Assembly: GCA_002104905.1 (NCBI GenBank)
Contig: MCFE01000508.1
Location: forward strand, 1-64,000
Source: Basidiobolus meristosporus CBS 931.73
Lineage: Eukaryota; Basidiobolomycota; Basidiobolomycetes; Basidiobolales; Basidiobolaceae
Length of the DNA stretch: 64,000 nt
Direction of reading: 5' to 3'
The notes under the pieces are model-generated. The model searched no databases, was not told where the DNA came from, and worked only from the letters and a program-made list of their open reading frames with translations. Below are positions 11,691 to 23,073 of this stretch, in pieces; within the stretch, counting starts at the first letter, position 1, and each line of letters begins with the position of its first letter. A program made the translations under genes and the position numbers.

Positions 11691-12440
11691 TTGCAGAGCA
11701 AGCCCCAAACCAGTTCTAATACAGCATGCCAGAATTCATACAAGTACATACTAGTGTGTACCAGTAAAGTGGACCAGAATTCAGTAAAGAAAAGGACTAT
11801 ACTAGCTAAGTAACAAAAATTACTTTGCTGATATTTAGGAGGTACTTGTAGCAGAAGTGGTGGCAACCAAGCATATGTTTGCAAGATGTATATGCTGCTA
11901 GCAATACAAGGTTTATTGCATCTTTGCAAGTATTGCATTGAAAAGCCCAAAAGTCTAGGTGATAGAAGTGTGTCAATTGGCAATTTCACAACAGAATACA
12001 AGAATGATGCAGGGCAAGGTAGCAGATGAAAATATCAACTGGTAAACTGGTATGGTAGCATTTTGCGGTGTTAGCCATAGACTACTATGCTACCACTATA
12101 ATTCCAACAGATGTCTTCTTCAAGGCCATCAAAATATTATAGTGTTCTTATGCATGTATGGCAATTGGACGTATTAGCCAGTTGAGTATACTGAAGTCAG
12201 TGCAGGCTGCATTCAGACCATCAGAATGCCGTCTAAATCCCAATAACAAAGCACTTGAACACTATCAAGCTTACCTTCCTATATAGTGGTATAATCACTA
12301 AATTACTGTCACAATCCCATCCTAGCAGTACACAGATGATCAGTAATCCTAAGCTGCCAGCAATATAATAGCCTTATTGTGGGTTCTTGATAGCTGGTCC
12401 TGATTGCATTCACATTTAGGACCAACTTATTTGTCATAGG
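11690..12440 (+). pseudogene. Tnp2-type transposase C-terminal fragment with transposon end (T5)
   Basis: Reading from about 11815, the segment EVLVAEVVATKHMFARCICC aligns with the other T copies (for example 2345-2400). Further C-terminal segments follow to about 12290, with many stops. The terminal 20 bp (near 12421-12440, CCAACTTATTTGTCATAGG) match the T family end, with the last G of TAGGG changed to T. Copia-type LTR sequence starts right after it, so T5 inserted into that LTR. The N-terminal side is cut off by R1. Confidence 0.6.
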
Positions 12441-13412
12441 TTATTTTCATCAAAAGCATCTGGTATATAGTAGACTTGTTCTGTTTGATAGTTCCCCATT
12501 CAGCCATGAGTGCCAAATAGTGCCATTGCATGCCAGAAAGGCATAGCAGACCTAAACTTGCCAACAGCGTGTGAAACATAGCTCTTCATCATGAGGCAAA
12601 GTAGCCCCTGTGTTTCACCCAATATGCTGGAGAAAATCTATTTTTTGACCTTTCTTTTGTATCAATGTTGTGCAGGATGTGTAAGAGCACAGAAGGACTG
12701 AAGACATGCATCTGGTACTCAATACCTTTGGCACTCTGAATCTGGCTCCTGTGGCTTGTATCATATCACCAAACTGCATGGCTCCATCTTGGTCCACTGG
12801 TACTATCAGACTCTATAACTAAATATTAGCCCTAAAGTAAAACTTATATAAAGCACTTATAGTGCCAGAGAGTATCAGTGGACCAAGATAGTGCCATGCA
12901 TTTTTGTGACATGATACAAGCTACATGAGATAGACTCATAGTGCCATGGGTATTGAGTACCAGATGAATGTTGTGATTTCTTTTGTGCTCTTATATTTCC
13001 TACATAGCATTGGTCCAAAAAAAAAGTCACAAAATGGATTTTCTCCAGTACAATGGGTGAAGCACAGGGGCAGCTTTGCATGAAGATGCAAAGCTATGTT
13101 TCACACTCAGTGGCCAGGCATAAGCTCACCAGGCCTCCCTGGCACACTATGGCATTATTTGGCACTCATGGCTCAATGTGGCACTATCCTACAGAACAGG
13201 CCTAGTACATGAAGTAACTCAAAAAAGCCCAATGAGCCCCAGACCTTGCACACATACTCTTAAGACCTTTTGGACAGCACTTATGTGTTTGCTTTGCAAA
13301 GACTATGTATGAGCATAAGTACTAATCTTATGTTCAATAAATCATCAGGTGAAATCCACATTAGATACTTGTCCTCCTAATAACATCTAGTATCCCCACA
13401 CACTTACAACTG
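12441..13412 (+). repeat. Diverged copia-type LTR remnant, broken by FB2
   Basis: Bases 12441-12472 and 13203-13412 align with the second half of the family F LTR (1610-1843): TTTTCATCAAAAGCATCTGG against TTTTCACCAAAATACCAGG, then a CCCCAGACCTTGCACACAT stretch, GTTCAATAAATCATCA and an end near CACACACTTACAACTG. Its 5' part is missing because T5 lies there. It is the oldest identifiable layer in this part of the window. Confidence 0.6.
12473..13202. mobile_element. Foldback element FB2
   Basis: This 730 bp long inverted repeat is of the same family as FB1. It starts GACTTGTTCTG and ends CAGAACAGGCC. It is flanked by a perfect 5 bp duplication TAGTA (12468-12472 and 13203-13207), and the copia-type LTR rejoins across it. 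Arms pair around a centre near 12815-12860. No transposase is encoded. Confidence 0.9.
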
Positions 13413-13515
13413 TAATCAGCATTAGATATCAGGCTGTAGCACCACCTACATATGCATATGAAATACTATTTCTGTTGTGTTGTATTCTTATTAGCTTGAA
13501 GCATCTAATACAATA

Positions 13516-13615
13516 GACATGTTCCGTTGGATAGTGCCACATAGTACCAGCCTGTTTATAGTGCCATATCAATCTGGCACTATCTGGCACTATAACTTCT
13601 ACCATCATGTTAGTG
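13516..13615. mobile_element. Terminal segment of a DNA transposon related to FB termini
   Basis: GACATGTTCCGTTGGATAGT (13516-13535) followed by GCCACAT repeats the first 27 bp or so of FB1 almost exactly and is preceded by CAATA, a likely 5 bp duplication. Short inverted copies of GGCACTATCTGG follow. It sits 170 bp outside the stop of the DDE transposase at 13688, so it is probably that element's terminus. Confidence 0.55.
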
Positions 13616-13687
13616 GTATGTTATAGTTACTGGTAATTTTACTCAATCTTACTTATGCTGCTAAGAGTAGTGCTTTCCTTGCTTTAT

Positions 13688-14460
13688 TTACTCTTCATAA
13701 TGCTCCAGCCACATTTCTCTGAGTGGATGTCTTCTTGTATGAATATACTGTGCATTGATAAGTATCTTAACTATATTGCCTATTCTGCTGTTTTCTCCTA
13801 TATATGACTTTCCTCTGTATTTACCTGCCAATAAGCTGAATTTCTTCAGATATCCAAATGTATGCTCTACCCTCACTCTGAAATGCTTAAATATCTCATT
13901 GTAGAGCTTCTGCTTCCTGCTAAGCACACCATTCTGTGGCTTCCTATAAGCTGTGATACATCCTAATCTCTGACAATCCTCTCCTATATGGGCTAAGTCT
14001 GCCATACATTTCTCCCCTCTACTGAGTTCTGGATGATTCTCTACCCAGAGTGCTTTGTTATGCCTACTTCCAGCAAATGGCCTACTAAACCAGATGATGT
14101 TACCCTCTATGCCAGACAGTGGTTGAAACTTCACACAGTGTGCCTTGTACTTGCCAGCATAGAAGTGTCTCTGCCCTCTAGAAGGTCTGTTAATCCTGAC
14201 TGGGAAGGTATCCAAAATACTCCTTATATGGAACCTGTTGCTGAGCAATCTGTGATATGGAAGTCTATTGGAGCTTCTGAACCTAGTATTCCAAGCTTGC
14301 TCTAAGTCATTGATACCCTCTGCAAGGTGGTTCTCCATTGCTGTCAGCTGGGAATGAAAGCTTCTAGGACTTTTGTTGCCATGGATAGTGGGATGAAACC
14401 TTGTAAGGCAATAGTTCTTGTGGTAGCAGAGAAGCTTTACATGGGATCTCCTTAAGTAGA
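13688..14460 (-). pseudogene. DDE_Tnp_4 (PIF/Harbinger-like) transposase, N-terminally truncated
   Basis: The open part (13688-14338, 216 aa) is a DDE superfamily endonuclease of the DDE_Tnp_4 type, which would cut and rejoin transposon ends. Family landmarks in order are YAGKYKAHCVKFQ, IIWFSRPFAGSRHN (usually GSxHD, so the second acidic position reads Asn here), GEKCMADLAHIG and VRVEHTFGYLKKF with the final Glu. Homologous-looking sequence continues upstream without a stop to about 14460 (FHPTIHGNKSPRSFHSQL). The copia-like element E then interrupts it at 14484, so the N-terminal half and first catalytic Asp are absent. There are no stops across 216 codons, unusual for this window. Confidence 0.85.
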
Positions 14461-14483
14461 TTGGGGTAGATGGACCGCATTAC

Positions 14484-14832
14484 TGTTGAAATAATTGGGA
14501 GTCCACCTAATTATTGATATATTATGAGCTAGCACTTAGTGAAATGATATATTTTAGATTATCAACATGGAAATTAGTTTGTAAGATATTTACCAATTAT
14601 TAGTAATTAGAGAAGTACAAAATTTTAGGAAAGTCTGAAACTTGTCCAAATGAGCTGAAACTTGGCACATGTACTCCTGAGACTCCCCTAATAATGGCCA
14701 AATAGTCACATTTACGCAGTTCTGCAATAAGTATAAATACTGTGTTGCAACTCAATAAAACATCAAGTGAATATCATGGAAATCTTCAAATTCTCCAATT
14801 CACTTCCAATATATCTCTCTAATATTTAAACA
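14484..14832 (+). repeat. 5' LTR of copia-like element E
   Basis: This 349 bp LTR starts TGTTGAAATAATT and ends AATATTTAAACA. It includes AGTATAAATAC and CAATAAAACATC. It is nearly identical to 17297-17587 and followed by a copia-type primer site. Confidence 0.9.
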
Positions 14833-14844
14833 GGTTATGAGCCC
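14833..14844 (+). other. Primer binding site of element E, copia type
   Basis: GGTTATGAGCCC abuts the LTR. It resembles, with one mismatch, the internal initiator-tRNA-Met fragment (half-tRNA) primer site known for Drosophila copia, GGTTATGGGCCC. Confidence 0.6.
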
Positions 14845-17296
14845 CAAACTTGCTTTATCTTGGTTGCCTACTTTGCTTTAGTACTGTGTCTTTATTCTGG
14901 AGAAAGACCGCCTGGTCTACCTGAAGTTACAAAAGACAGAAAAGTACTACCGCTGCAAAGAGCTGCTAGATGGATATATTGTTTTGGAGAGAGAGGCCTT
15001 TGCCCTTAAAGAAGACACTAAGCAAAGAAAAAGGTCATATGTCAAGGAGATTATGTTGGACAAATTTCAAAAGTTATGGAATATGCAGAACAATGAAGGT
15101 TTGAGAAAATGCGTAATCCCAGCAAGGAGTCAACATCAATAAGGGGCATCTTACATGATATATGTATTAATGCTATGATCCTTATTATCACCACATGATG
15201 GATCTATATTGAAGATCCACAGTTGAGTTTGCTGACAGATATATGGATCAGCTTGCCCAAACTCTGAGGATCAAAATGATATATAATACCTATATATTTG
15301 GCCAAAGATCAGGGATCTCAGATATGCCAACTTAGGAGTGGTACGCATGATATATCAGTGGTACTATTTCCATTACCAATGATCCTGAGGCTCTGTGAGA
15401 CACTTATTAGACAAGCTACATGTCTACATCAAGTATCAGATACAGTGGGAGGAGATACATCCATATTTGTTGAAGCATGGAATTTCTACCGCCATCAAGA
15501 AAAGTGCTGCCGGAGACCTTGACCAAAGTATATGCATATAGTCTCTATATACACTACAGAATATGCATGAAGTACTATCAAGGAGTGTACTAGTTGCCCT
15601 ACACTAGTACATATATCACATACATACAGTGATGAAGGATCATTTATATTAACAAGGATCAGATGTTAATCATGCTATTTTGATCAGATCAAGTTACTGA
15701 CAGCTCCCAGCTATGGGCCAAACTGCAATGATGATATCTGCCACCAAGATGCTGAGAGAAATGGCTTTCTAAGGTAGTTTATTTGATCAAACTTGATCAA
15801 GCCTGTCAAAAGTTATGCCAGATCTAAATGGATGACTGATTTGGTGGAAACATCTCAGAATAGATATGTTTTGAGGACAGGAGGTTCCTGAACACTCTGG
15901 GAGATCTAACAAACCATGGATATGATACCTGTATGGTCCAGATCTAGATCAATAAGGAAATTCCAGCAACCAGCATCTTTAAGACCAGATACGGAACAAA
16001 AACCTACCGCCAATAAGTTGCCAGTTTCTAAATGGGAAGGTGATATGTAGGCCAGATTTGAACTATCTAGCACACCAGATATGATCCAGCTATCCTACCA
16101 CACAAGGATAGTGGAGTATTGTTGCTAAGGAAAGCAGCAGAGCAGTCCAAGAGAACCTATGTACTCAGAGGCAACAGCACAATTATGGTAAACAATGAAG
16201 TCAACTTACTTGCAGTGGAGGCTAGAGAAGTGGTACAAAGGGCCAACCTAAGGGTTATAATGGGTCCAGTAGAGCATGGACTTGTCTATTTGCACTGTCA
16301 ACCAAGCTCTATGCTGGAAAGTTCTATCAGAAGTAACAGTGGCTTATCAGAGCCATTATGGTAGATTTACGCAATTGGAAAGTGCCAGATCAGGTTGTAC
16401 TATTCAAGTGCAATAGTACATATGAGACCATATCTATCCTGTTTAGGATTAGGCCTCTATGAATAGCTGCCAATCAAGCTGTGGTATGCTGTGATACCAA
16501 ATCAAGCCTATCAAGATGCAAAGGGAAGATCTGAATACCGTAACAGTGATATCAGTCCAGGAAAGTTATGCCTAGATCAGAAGGATATATATGATCTATC
16601 TCAGTCAGTTTTAGAAGGTAGGAAGCACCAGAAGACATAGCTTCAGTGGGAGTACAATATCCCAGATCAGGAATGGAGAAATGCTAGGCTAGATACCATT
16701 GAAGGGACTAGTCTGGAAGAGGAAATACTTTGTCAAGCGTCAAAGAATAAGGCAACTACAATGCTGACCAATTGTTGGTCTCAGCAGATCATATATGGAG
16801 TATATGAGGAAAGTTACTATCCAGATCCAGTTATGGATATACGGAGGATAGTCTAAGTGAATTAGACTATAGACCGGAACTGTGGATGATCCAGATCTAC
16901 TGGAGAAAAGACCACATCCTAACTTTGCCAATTATTGACCAATTTTACTCGAATAAGAAATAGCAGATAGCCTGAGAATGCAGCTCTCTGATGATACAAA
17001 CTATGCTGGGATTCAATCAGTATCTAAAAAGTTTTACTCCGATCAAATTGATGATTCTCATTCATAGATATTTGTGATGAGATCAGAGTTCAGACTCAAA
17101 GCAATTTGATCTGAAGTATGTAATTAACAGTATGGACTTATACTTAGTTATTACAGATAATATGCAATCATTAACATATATTGGAGAATACATTAGTCCA
17201 ATGGGTTAGATGGTTAATTGCAGGTTTAATTTCAACCGCAAGATACAAAACACCACAGCAGTTCATAAGTATATGAACATATTATGTGAGTGGGAG
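14845..17296 (+). mobile_element. Internal region of element E, no recognisable pol
   Basis: These 2.45 kb lie between two E LTRs and are AT-rich, with stops in all frames. The only longer readable peptide, near 14910-15110, is lysine- and glutamate-rich (KELLDGYIVLEREAFALKED) and may be a gag remnant. I see no RT, integrase or RNase H motif. The end, near 17270-17290, gives MNILCEWEC, placed like the C-terminus of copia polyproteins. It is either a non-autonomous copia derivative or a very decayed one. Confidence 0.6.
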
Positions 17297-17587
17297 TGTT
17301 GAAATAATTAGGAGTCCACCTAATTATTAATATATTATGAACTAGCACTTAGTGAAATGATATATTTCAGATTATCAATATGGAAATTAGTTTGTAAGAT
17401 ATTTACCAATTATTAGTAATTAGAGAAGTACAAAATTTTAGGAAAGTCTGAAACTTGTCTAAATGAGCTGAAACTTGGCACATGTACTCCTGAGACTCCC
17501 CTAATAATGACCAAATAGTCACATTCACGCAGTTCTGCAATAAGTATAAATACTGTGTTGCAACTCAATAAAACATCAAGTGAATAT
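17297..17587 (+). repeat. 3' LTR of element E, truncated
   Basis: This LTR starts TGTTGAAATAATTAGG after the purine tract GTGAGTGGGAG. It matches the 5' LTR up to CAAGTGAATAT at 17587; the last 57 bp or so are missing. Element P sequence begins directly after. Confidence 0.88.
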
Positions 17588-19919
17588 TTGGCGCAATCAG
17601 CTTTATTTATCTGATTTGCCATGCATTATGATTAAATCTCCACCAAATGCCATGTATCCCATCATTATGTTGCAAAAATCATCCTTAAACGATGACTGGG
17701 TATTTTTACTGATGTTTTATTTACAAGTCTATAATCAAATAGGAAATCTTCAATGCAATCCAAGATGCATCATGCATAATATATGGAAAATTCAACAATC
17801 ACTTTGTTTTCCAATATATTTTATATAAGACCAGGTTGATGCCAATACACCCCTGTATAAGTATCCAAATCTGTTACTATGGTCCCTATACCAAGTCTCA
17901 ACTCATCATTAGTTCAACCAGACAAAACCCATCCCCCAGCTCTGAAGCATGGTCCAAACCGGAAAAGACAATGTTGGATCCGTTCAAGTTCTTGCCAAAT
18001 GATTTCAGTATGTCCCAAGTGTCTATGATGAGCCTTCATCCAGATATTTGGGCACTACTCATTAATCTAGCAGAACCAGATACCTTGGAGAGTTGACAGA
18101 GATGGAAGAACCTGAGTAGAAAGCTGTGGCATGAGTTCTACATCAAGATGCCAGTGGTTGTATGTAAGAAGAAATATAACAATACAAGTATTGAAATCAA
18201 GAATGAGGTGAGAGTGGGGGATTTGATCAGGAAGCTGTGCAGGAACAATTTTGCACGCAATTTGCACAGTACGGGCTAGACATGTTTGTTTGTGCCTCAA
18301 CTTTGGGAACCAAAGAGATTTTGAAAGAGCTTTTGCCTCAAACTACTAATGTATTACATGATATATTAGTAGAGCAAAGTGGCTTCCAGGAGCAATATAC
18401 AAAGGACTCATCCAGGCAACAGTTGCAAAGTATTAGACAGAGGGTAAGTGAATACTTTCAGGAATCAGAAGGTGAGCTTCAAGAGGAAGAATACAGACTG
18501 CAAGCAACATTGTCTAGATTGCTCTAACATGCCTTGTTGGATTCCTTACCATCCCTTGCAGCTTCAGCACACCAGCGCATGTCAGTCCAAACTACACCAA
18601 CACCCTTCACAAGAGCGCCTTGCATAGACTCAATGTGTATTGGGTCAACTTGTGCACTTCAGAGCAAGACCACCAGAACCTGCCAAGCTGCTCAAAAAGA
18701 CAAGAGTTGATTGGAGCAGGCCCAGTTGCGTCAACAAGCAGCATCACATTGAACTCAGCCAAGGGCCATGCCAGCACATCAAGTTGCATCTGCATGTGCC
18801 ATTACACCTGACCATCAGCAAGTTTCTTCTGGTGAACTGACAGTTGATGACCCACATGAAGTGCCTCCACCACCAGAGCCTTTGGCAAGTAAAAGAATGC
18901 ATCAGCGCGTAGCACTGCAGGCTGGCTCAGTTGCATCATATGGTGAAATTCAGTGCGGCCAAGCTGCAGCATTTGCACTCATCAACTAGGAGACAAAATA
19001 CTGACTACAAATACATAAGTAGCCAAGAGGATAGTCAACAAGAAAGTAGTTTAGGTGTGCAAAGTGAATCACTACCAAATGGTTCAGTAGTAATCCCTGT
19101 GAGAAAAAAGCCTAGGAGAAGATGATGCAATAGCATTGAATTGCTATTATTTGTAATGATCCAAACAACACATTGTTTTGTGATCTGCATCAAGCCATTG
19201 CAAATCAGTGATCACTAAATTTTTGATATAAGCAATATTAAGATTGTCTCACATTTGACACTGGACCCCTATAAATAAACACCCTACATATGTATACATT
19301 ATCTGTGGCACCAGTGCAGCTATTTGATCTGATTTGCATCATACAATTGGTTGCATGCTAGCTATGACACCCTGTTCAATCACTAGGATCAGGAATTTAC
19401 TTGCTTAATGGGCAAAATGGAATATTTGATTGCAAATCAGGTAACTTGTGTATTGGTCAAAGAGCCAATTGGGGTTGACTCCTTCAGGATACTTTTGGAC
19501 CAATTAACCCCTAGGATACCATCCAATTGGAGGGTTGGTAACCAAAATGGTAAGTATCAGTGTAGTTTATAGTGTGATATGCACTTATTTCCATTTACAT
19601 TAAAGAAACATATCCAAATACCGGATTTTACCTGCCATTATAGCAGTATCCAATTGCGCACGTGATGCAAACATTACCAGATTTTAGCTACCACAATAGA
19701 GGTATCCAATTGCACACGTGATATAAACATTATAAGTGGGTGCAATCATTTATGCCAATCTTGTTGTGTCAGATTGTGCCATAGTGTGTAAATTGTCCCA
19801 CATGGTGCAAAATTATCCAAGAGAGATCCTGCCTACTGATAGCTACAATATTGCACCCAATTGTTCTTTGAGACTGCGGATTGCGCCATGCGCCCTGGCA
19901 TAGTACAATGGAACAAGTC
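17588..19919 (+). mobile_element. Element P, left copy
   Basis: The segment ends in GGAACAAGTC (19910-19919), the same terminus as the foldback family, followed by TAATA. From about 17905 to the end it is the inverted counterpart of 21017-22647. It includes a decayed coding region (17836-19125) and about 790 bp of non-coding sequence. Bases 17588-17835 have no match in the window and no recognisable content. Superfamily unknown. Confidence 0.6.
17836..19125 (+). pseudogene. Decayed protein-coding region of element P, unknown function
   Basis: I do not recognise this protein. Readable pieces lie in shifting frames. 17836-18096 ends near SMMSLHPDIWALLINLAEPDTLES. 18237-18527 is glutamine- and glutamate-rich and probably helical (QSGFQEQYTKDSSRQQLQSI, then a VSEYFQ stretch). 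The C-terminus ends in VIPVRKKPRRR and a stop at 19125, a basic tail that could be a nuclear signal. The right copy of P (21720-22500, minus strand) keeps the same pieces with different breaks, so a real gene existed. It could be a transposase or an accessory protein. Confidence 0.5.
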
Positions 19920-19924
19920 TAATA

Positions 19925-20798
19925 TGAGGGCTAGTCAACAGTAAGCAACAACTGCCAGTATGCTAATATAGAAATTGTTCATTGGGAATCTGATATACTA
20001 ATAGATATAACTTTCCCCAATAAACTCAATTTGAGGCACAGATATACTATAGCCAGTGTTTCTCACCTCAACAGTAGTGTTGTGACCTTTTGTCAACTAT
20101 AGGGCTTATTTACCTTATAGTAACTTCTCTGACCAAAATGTGGTAGTTATTGTCTAGAACTTAGATTGGATTTTAGTAAGCTTTGCAGTCTCTTTACTAA
20201 TACACTACCAGTCAAATTTGGATCACTCTACAATGCAAGTGATGCACATGAAGTCTTGTAACCAAAAAAATTGCACTTGTAGTGGGACAATTCTGGGTAG
20301 AGAAGCTCTCATTCATTTTTCAGCATGAAAAGTTATATATATGGGAGTTCTGAAGGATCAAAGTTTTGGGGCAAATCTACCAGCAATACACATGATGCAA
20401 AGCCAAAATTCTGATGTGGCACAGATTGGACATAGGTGCAGCACCTGTGTAAACTTCACATGATTGGATTGGCTTGCCAAAAGTTACATGCAATCAAAGT
20501 TGCCATAGAAATCCTGGCAACAAAGGTCCAGTATATATGGTTATTAGACTCTTTTGGTCACAACTCCATAAATACTATCTCAAAGAGTTGTAGCTTGAAG
20601 TATGAGCTGGCTACAGAGTGTTCTGCATGACATAACACTGTTGGGTGGATTGCTTGTCAGGGTTTTGAGGTTTTGTTGCTCAAAGTTGGAAATTCTTGAT
20701 AATTCATCTGTGTGTTACAATAGTAAAAAGCACAACAAAAAAGTGAGTGCAATATGGTCTTGAGATATAGTAGTAATGGAATACACTCCATTACCTCA
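19925..20798 (+). repeat. LTR-like repeat R, copy R2
   Basis: This 874 bp repeat starts TGAGGGCTAG and ends TTACCTCA. Read from the right end it starts TGAGGTAATGG, like R3's TGTGGTAACTG. It lies exactly between the two P copies. It preserves the uninterrupted site GGTGCAGCACCTG (20433-20445), into which a D LTR inserted in R3. Confidence 0.65.
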
Positions 20799-20843
20799 CT
20801 TCTCTTAGATTTGACTCTGCTTTATATATTTGCCCCCAATGAA

Positions 20844-21016
20844 GGAAACCTGTTCTGTTAGATAGTGCCACATTGAGCCATGCATACCAAACAGTTCTAG
20901 AGTGCACCAAAGTGGCATGGCAGACCTATATTTGGCCACACAATGTGAAACATAGTTTTGCATCCTCATGCAAAGCCGCCCCTGTGTCTTACCAGCTACA
21001 CTGCAGAGAATCTATA
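20844..21016 (+). mobile_element. Foldback element fragment FB4 (one arm)
   Basis: Starting near GAAACCTGTTCTGTTAGATAGTGCC, this matches the left arm of FB1 (GATAGTGCCACATTGAGCC and the CATAGTTTTGCATCCTCATG region). It stops at CTATA, where the right P copy begins, so P inserted into it and the rest was lost or displaced. Confidence 0.6.
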
Positions 21017-22647
21017 GACTTGTTCTATTCTACAATGCCAGGGCATGCAGCACAATCCTCAGTCTCTAAGAACAATTGGGCACAATATTATAGGTACCAG
21101 TAAGCAGGGTTGCACTTGGACAATTTTGCACCATGCAAGACAATCTTGAGCCCTATGGCACAGTCTGATACAATGAGGCTGGCACAAATGATGGTGCCGG
21201 CTTGTAATGTTTATATCACATGCACAATTGGATGCTGCTATTATGGTAGGTAAAATCCTGTATTTGCATATGTTTCTTTGATGTAAATGGAAGCAAATGC
21301 ATATCACACTATATATTACTATGATACTTACTATTTTGGTTACCATTACTCCAATTGGATGGTATCTCAGTGGCTAGTTGGTCCAAAAGTATTCTGAAGC
21401 TGTCAGCCCCCTCTTGGCTCTTTGACCAATACACAAGCTACCTGATTTGGCATCATATATCCTATTTTGCCTATTGAGCAATTAGATCCCTGATCCTAGT
21501 GACTGGACAAGGTGTCATTGCTAGCATGCAACCAATCAAACAGGTCCATAACGGATCCAATGGCTGCACTGGTGTAACATGATGTATATTTGCAAAGTGT
21601 TCATTTATAGAGGTTCTGTCTTAAATGTACAACAACCTTGATATTGCTTAAATCAAAAATTTAGTGATCACTGATTTGCAATGGCTTGAGTTGGATAGCA
21701 AAAAAAATGTGTTGTTTGGATCATGGCAAATATAGCAATTCAATGCAATTGCATCATCTTCTAGGCTTTTCTCTCACCGGGATACTACTGAAGCATTTGG
21801 TAATGATTCACTCTGTATGCCTAAACTGCTTCCTTGTTGACTGTCTTCTTGGCTACTTGTGTATTGTAGTCTGTATTTTGCCTCCTAGTTGATGAGTGCA
21901 ATGCTGCAGCTTGGCCGCACTTAATTGCGCCAGATGATGCTACTGAACTGGCTTGCAGTGGCATAGTCTGGACTAATGTGTGCTGGCATGCTGAAGTTGC
22001 AAGGGATGGTAAGGAATCCAGCAAGGAGTGCTGGCACAATCTAGATGCTGTTGCTTGCAGTCTGTATTCTTCCTCTTGAAGTTCACCTTCTGATCCCTCA
22101 AAGTATGCACTTACCCTCTGTCTAATACTTTGGAACTGTTGCCTGGATGAGTCCTGTGTATATAGCTCTTGGAAGCCACTTAGCTCTACTAATATATCAT
22201 GTGATACATTAGTTATCTGAGGCTAAAACCCATTCAAATCTCTTTTGTTCCCAAAGTTAAGGCACAAACAGATGCATCCAGCTTCTACTGTGCAAATTGT
22301 GCACAAAATTGTTCCTGTGCGGCTTCCTCATCAAATCCCCCCACTCCCAGCTCATTCTTGATTTCAATACTTGCCTTGTTATATATCTTCTTACATACAT
22401 CTGCTGGCATTGCAATCTAGAACTAATGCCACAGCTTTCTACTCAGGTTTTTCCATCTCTGTCAACTCTCTAAGGTATCTAGTTCTACTAGATTAATGAG
22501 TAGTGCCAAAATATCTGTATGAAGGCTCATCAAAGACACTTGCGCCATACTAATTCATTAGGCAAGAACTTGAACAGATCCAGCATTGACTTTCCTGGTT
22601 TGGATTACACTTGTGAGCTGGGGGATGATCTTTGTCTGGGTTGTACT
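21017..22647 (-). mobile_element. Element P, right copy (inverted)
   Basis: It starts GACTTGTTCTATTCTACAATGCC and mirrors the left copy outward to GAGCTGGGGGATGATC near 22615, where the gypsy G1 array interrupts it. On the minus strand the decayed P protein can be followed, for example the SQEDSQQGSSLGIQSESLP region near 21820 and a KDSSRQ-like region near 22150. Confidence 0.65.
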
Positions 22648-23015
22648 TGTTATGATCTGCCACTTGAATGTTTAAGTTAGATCAGTTTTTAGTCAAATCA
22701 ATTAGTATATGTTTAGGTTATCAGTATATCAGTATTATCTATGAAATCAGTAGCATTAGTCAGCAAATGAATCAGCAGATCCTTATCAGACAGAAATAGA
22801 TATATTCAGTAGGATCTTATTGGGTGATGATGATGCAATCAAATGAGTCATCAGCCACAACCTACATTAGGAAATACAATTAGTCAGCAATTGATCTGGC
22901 AAAATGTATATAAGGAGCTGCTGGAACCTCAATAAAAATTGGTTCAAGTTTTAGTGAATACAATACTAGCTAAACTCCCTATTCCTCTACAACTCTTATG
23001 CCAAGACTTGTAACG
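22648..23015 (+). repeat. LTR 1 of gypsy G1 tandem array
   Basis: This 368 bp LTR starts TGTTATGATCTGCC and ends CTTGTAACG. It contains TATATAAGGAGC near 22912 and CAATAAAAATTGG near 22931. It differs from LTR 2 at about 20 positions by eye. Confidence 0.9.
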
Positions 23016-23016
23016 T

Positions 23017-23025
23017 TGGTAGCAG
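23017..23025 (+). other. Primer binding site of gypsy G1
   Basis: TGGTAGCAG lies one base after the LTR. It is complementary to a tRNA ending CTGCTACCA, the 3' end typical of eukaryotic initiator tRNA-Met. The same site follows LTR 2 (27608-27616) and occurs, mutated, beside the copy at 43500. Confidence 0.65.
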
Positions 23026-23073
23026 CAATAACCAGAAACCTCCCTCCTGAAGAAAGAAGAAACCACCCTCAAG

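Noticed and set aside
11600-12001. 133-codon minus-strand open frame
   Set aside because: It spans the junction of repeat R1 and transposase T5, and the conserved protein in T5 is on the plus strand.
23017-23025. Part of a tRNA gene
   Set aside because: Only the short complement to a tRNA 3' end is present, at the standard primer-site position; no cloverleaf sequence surrounds it.
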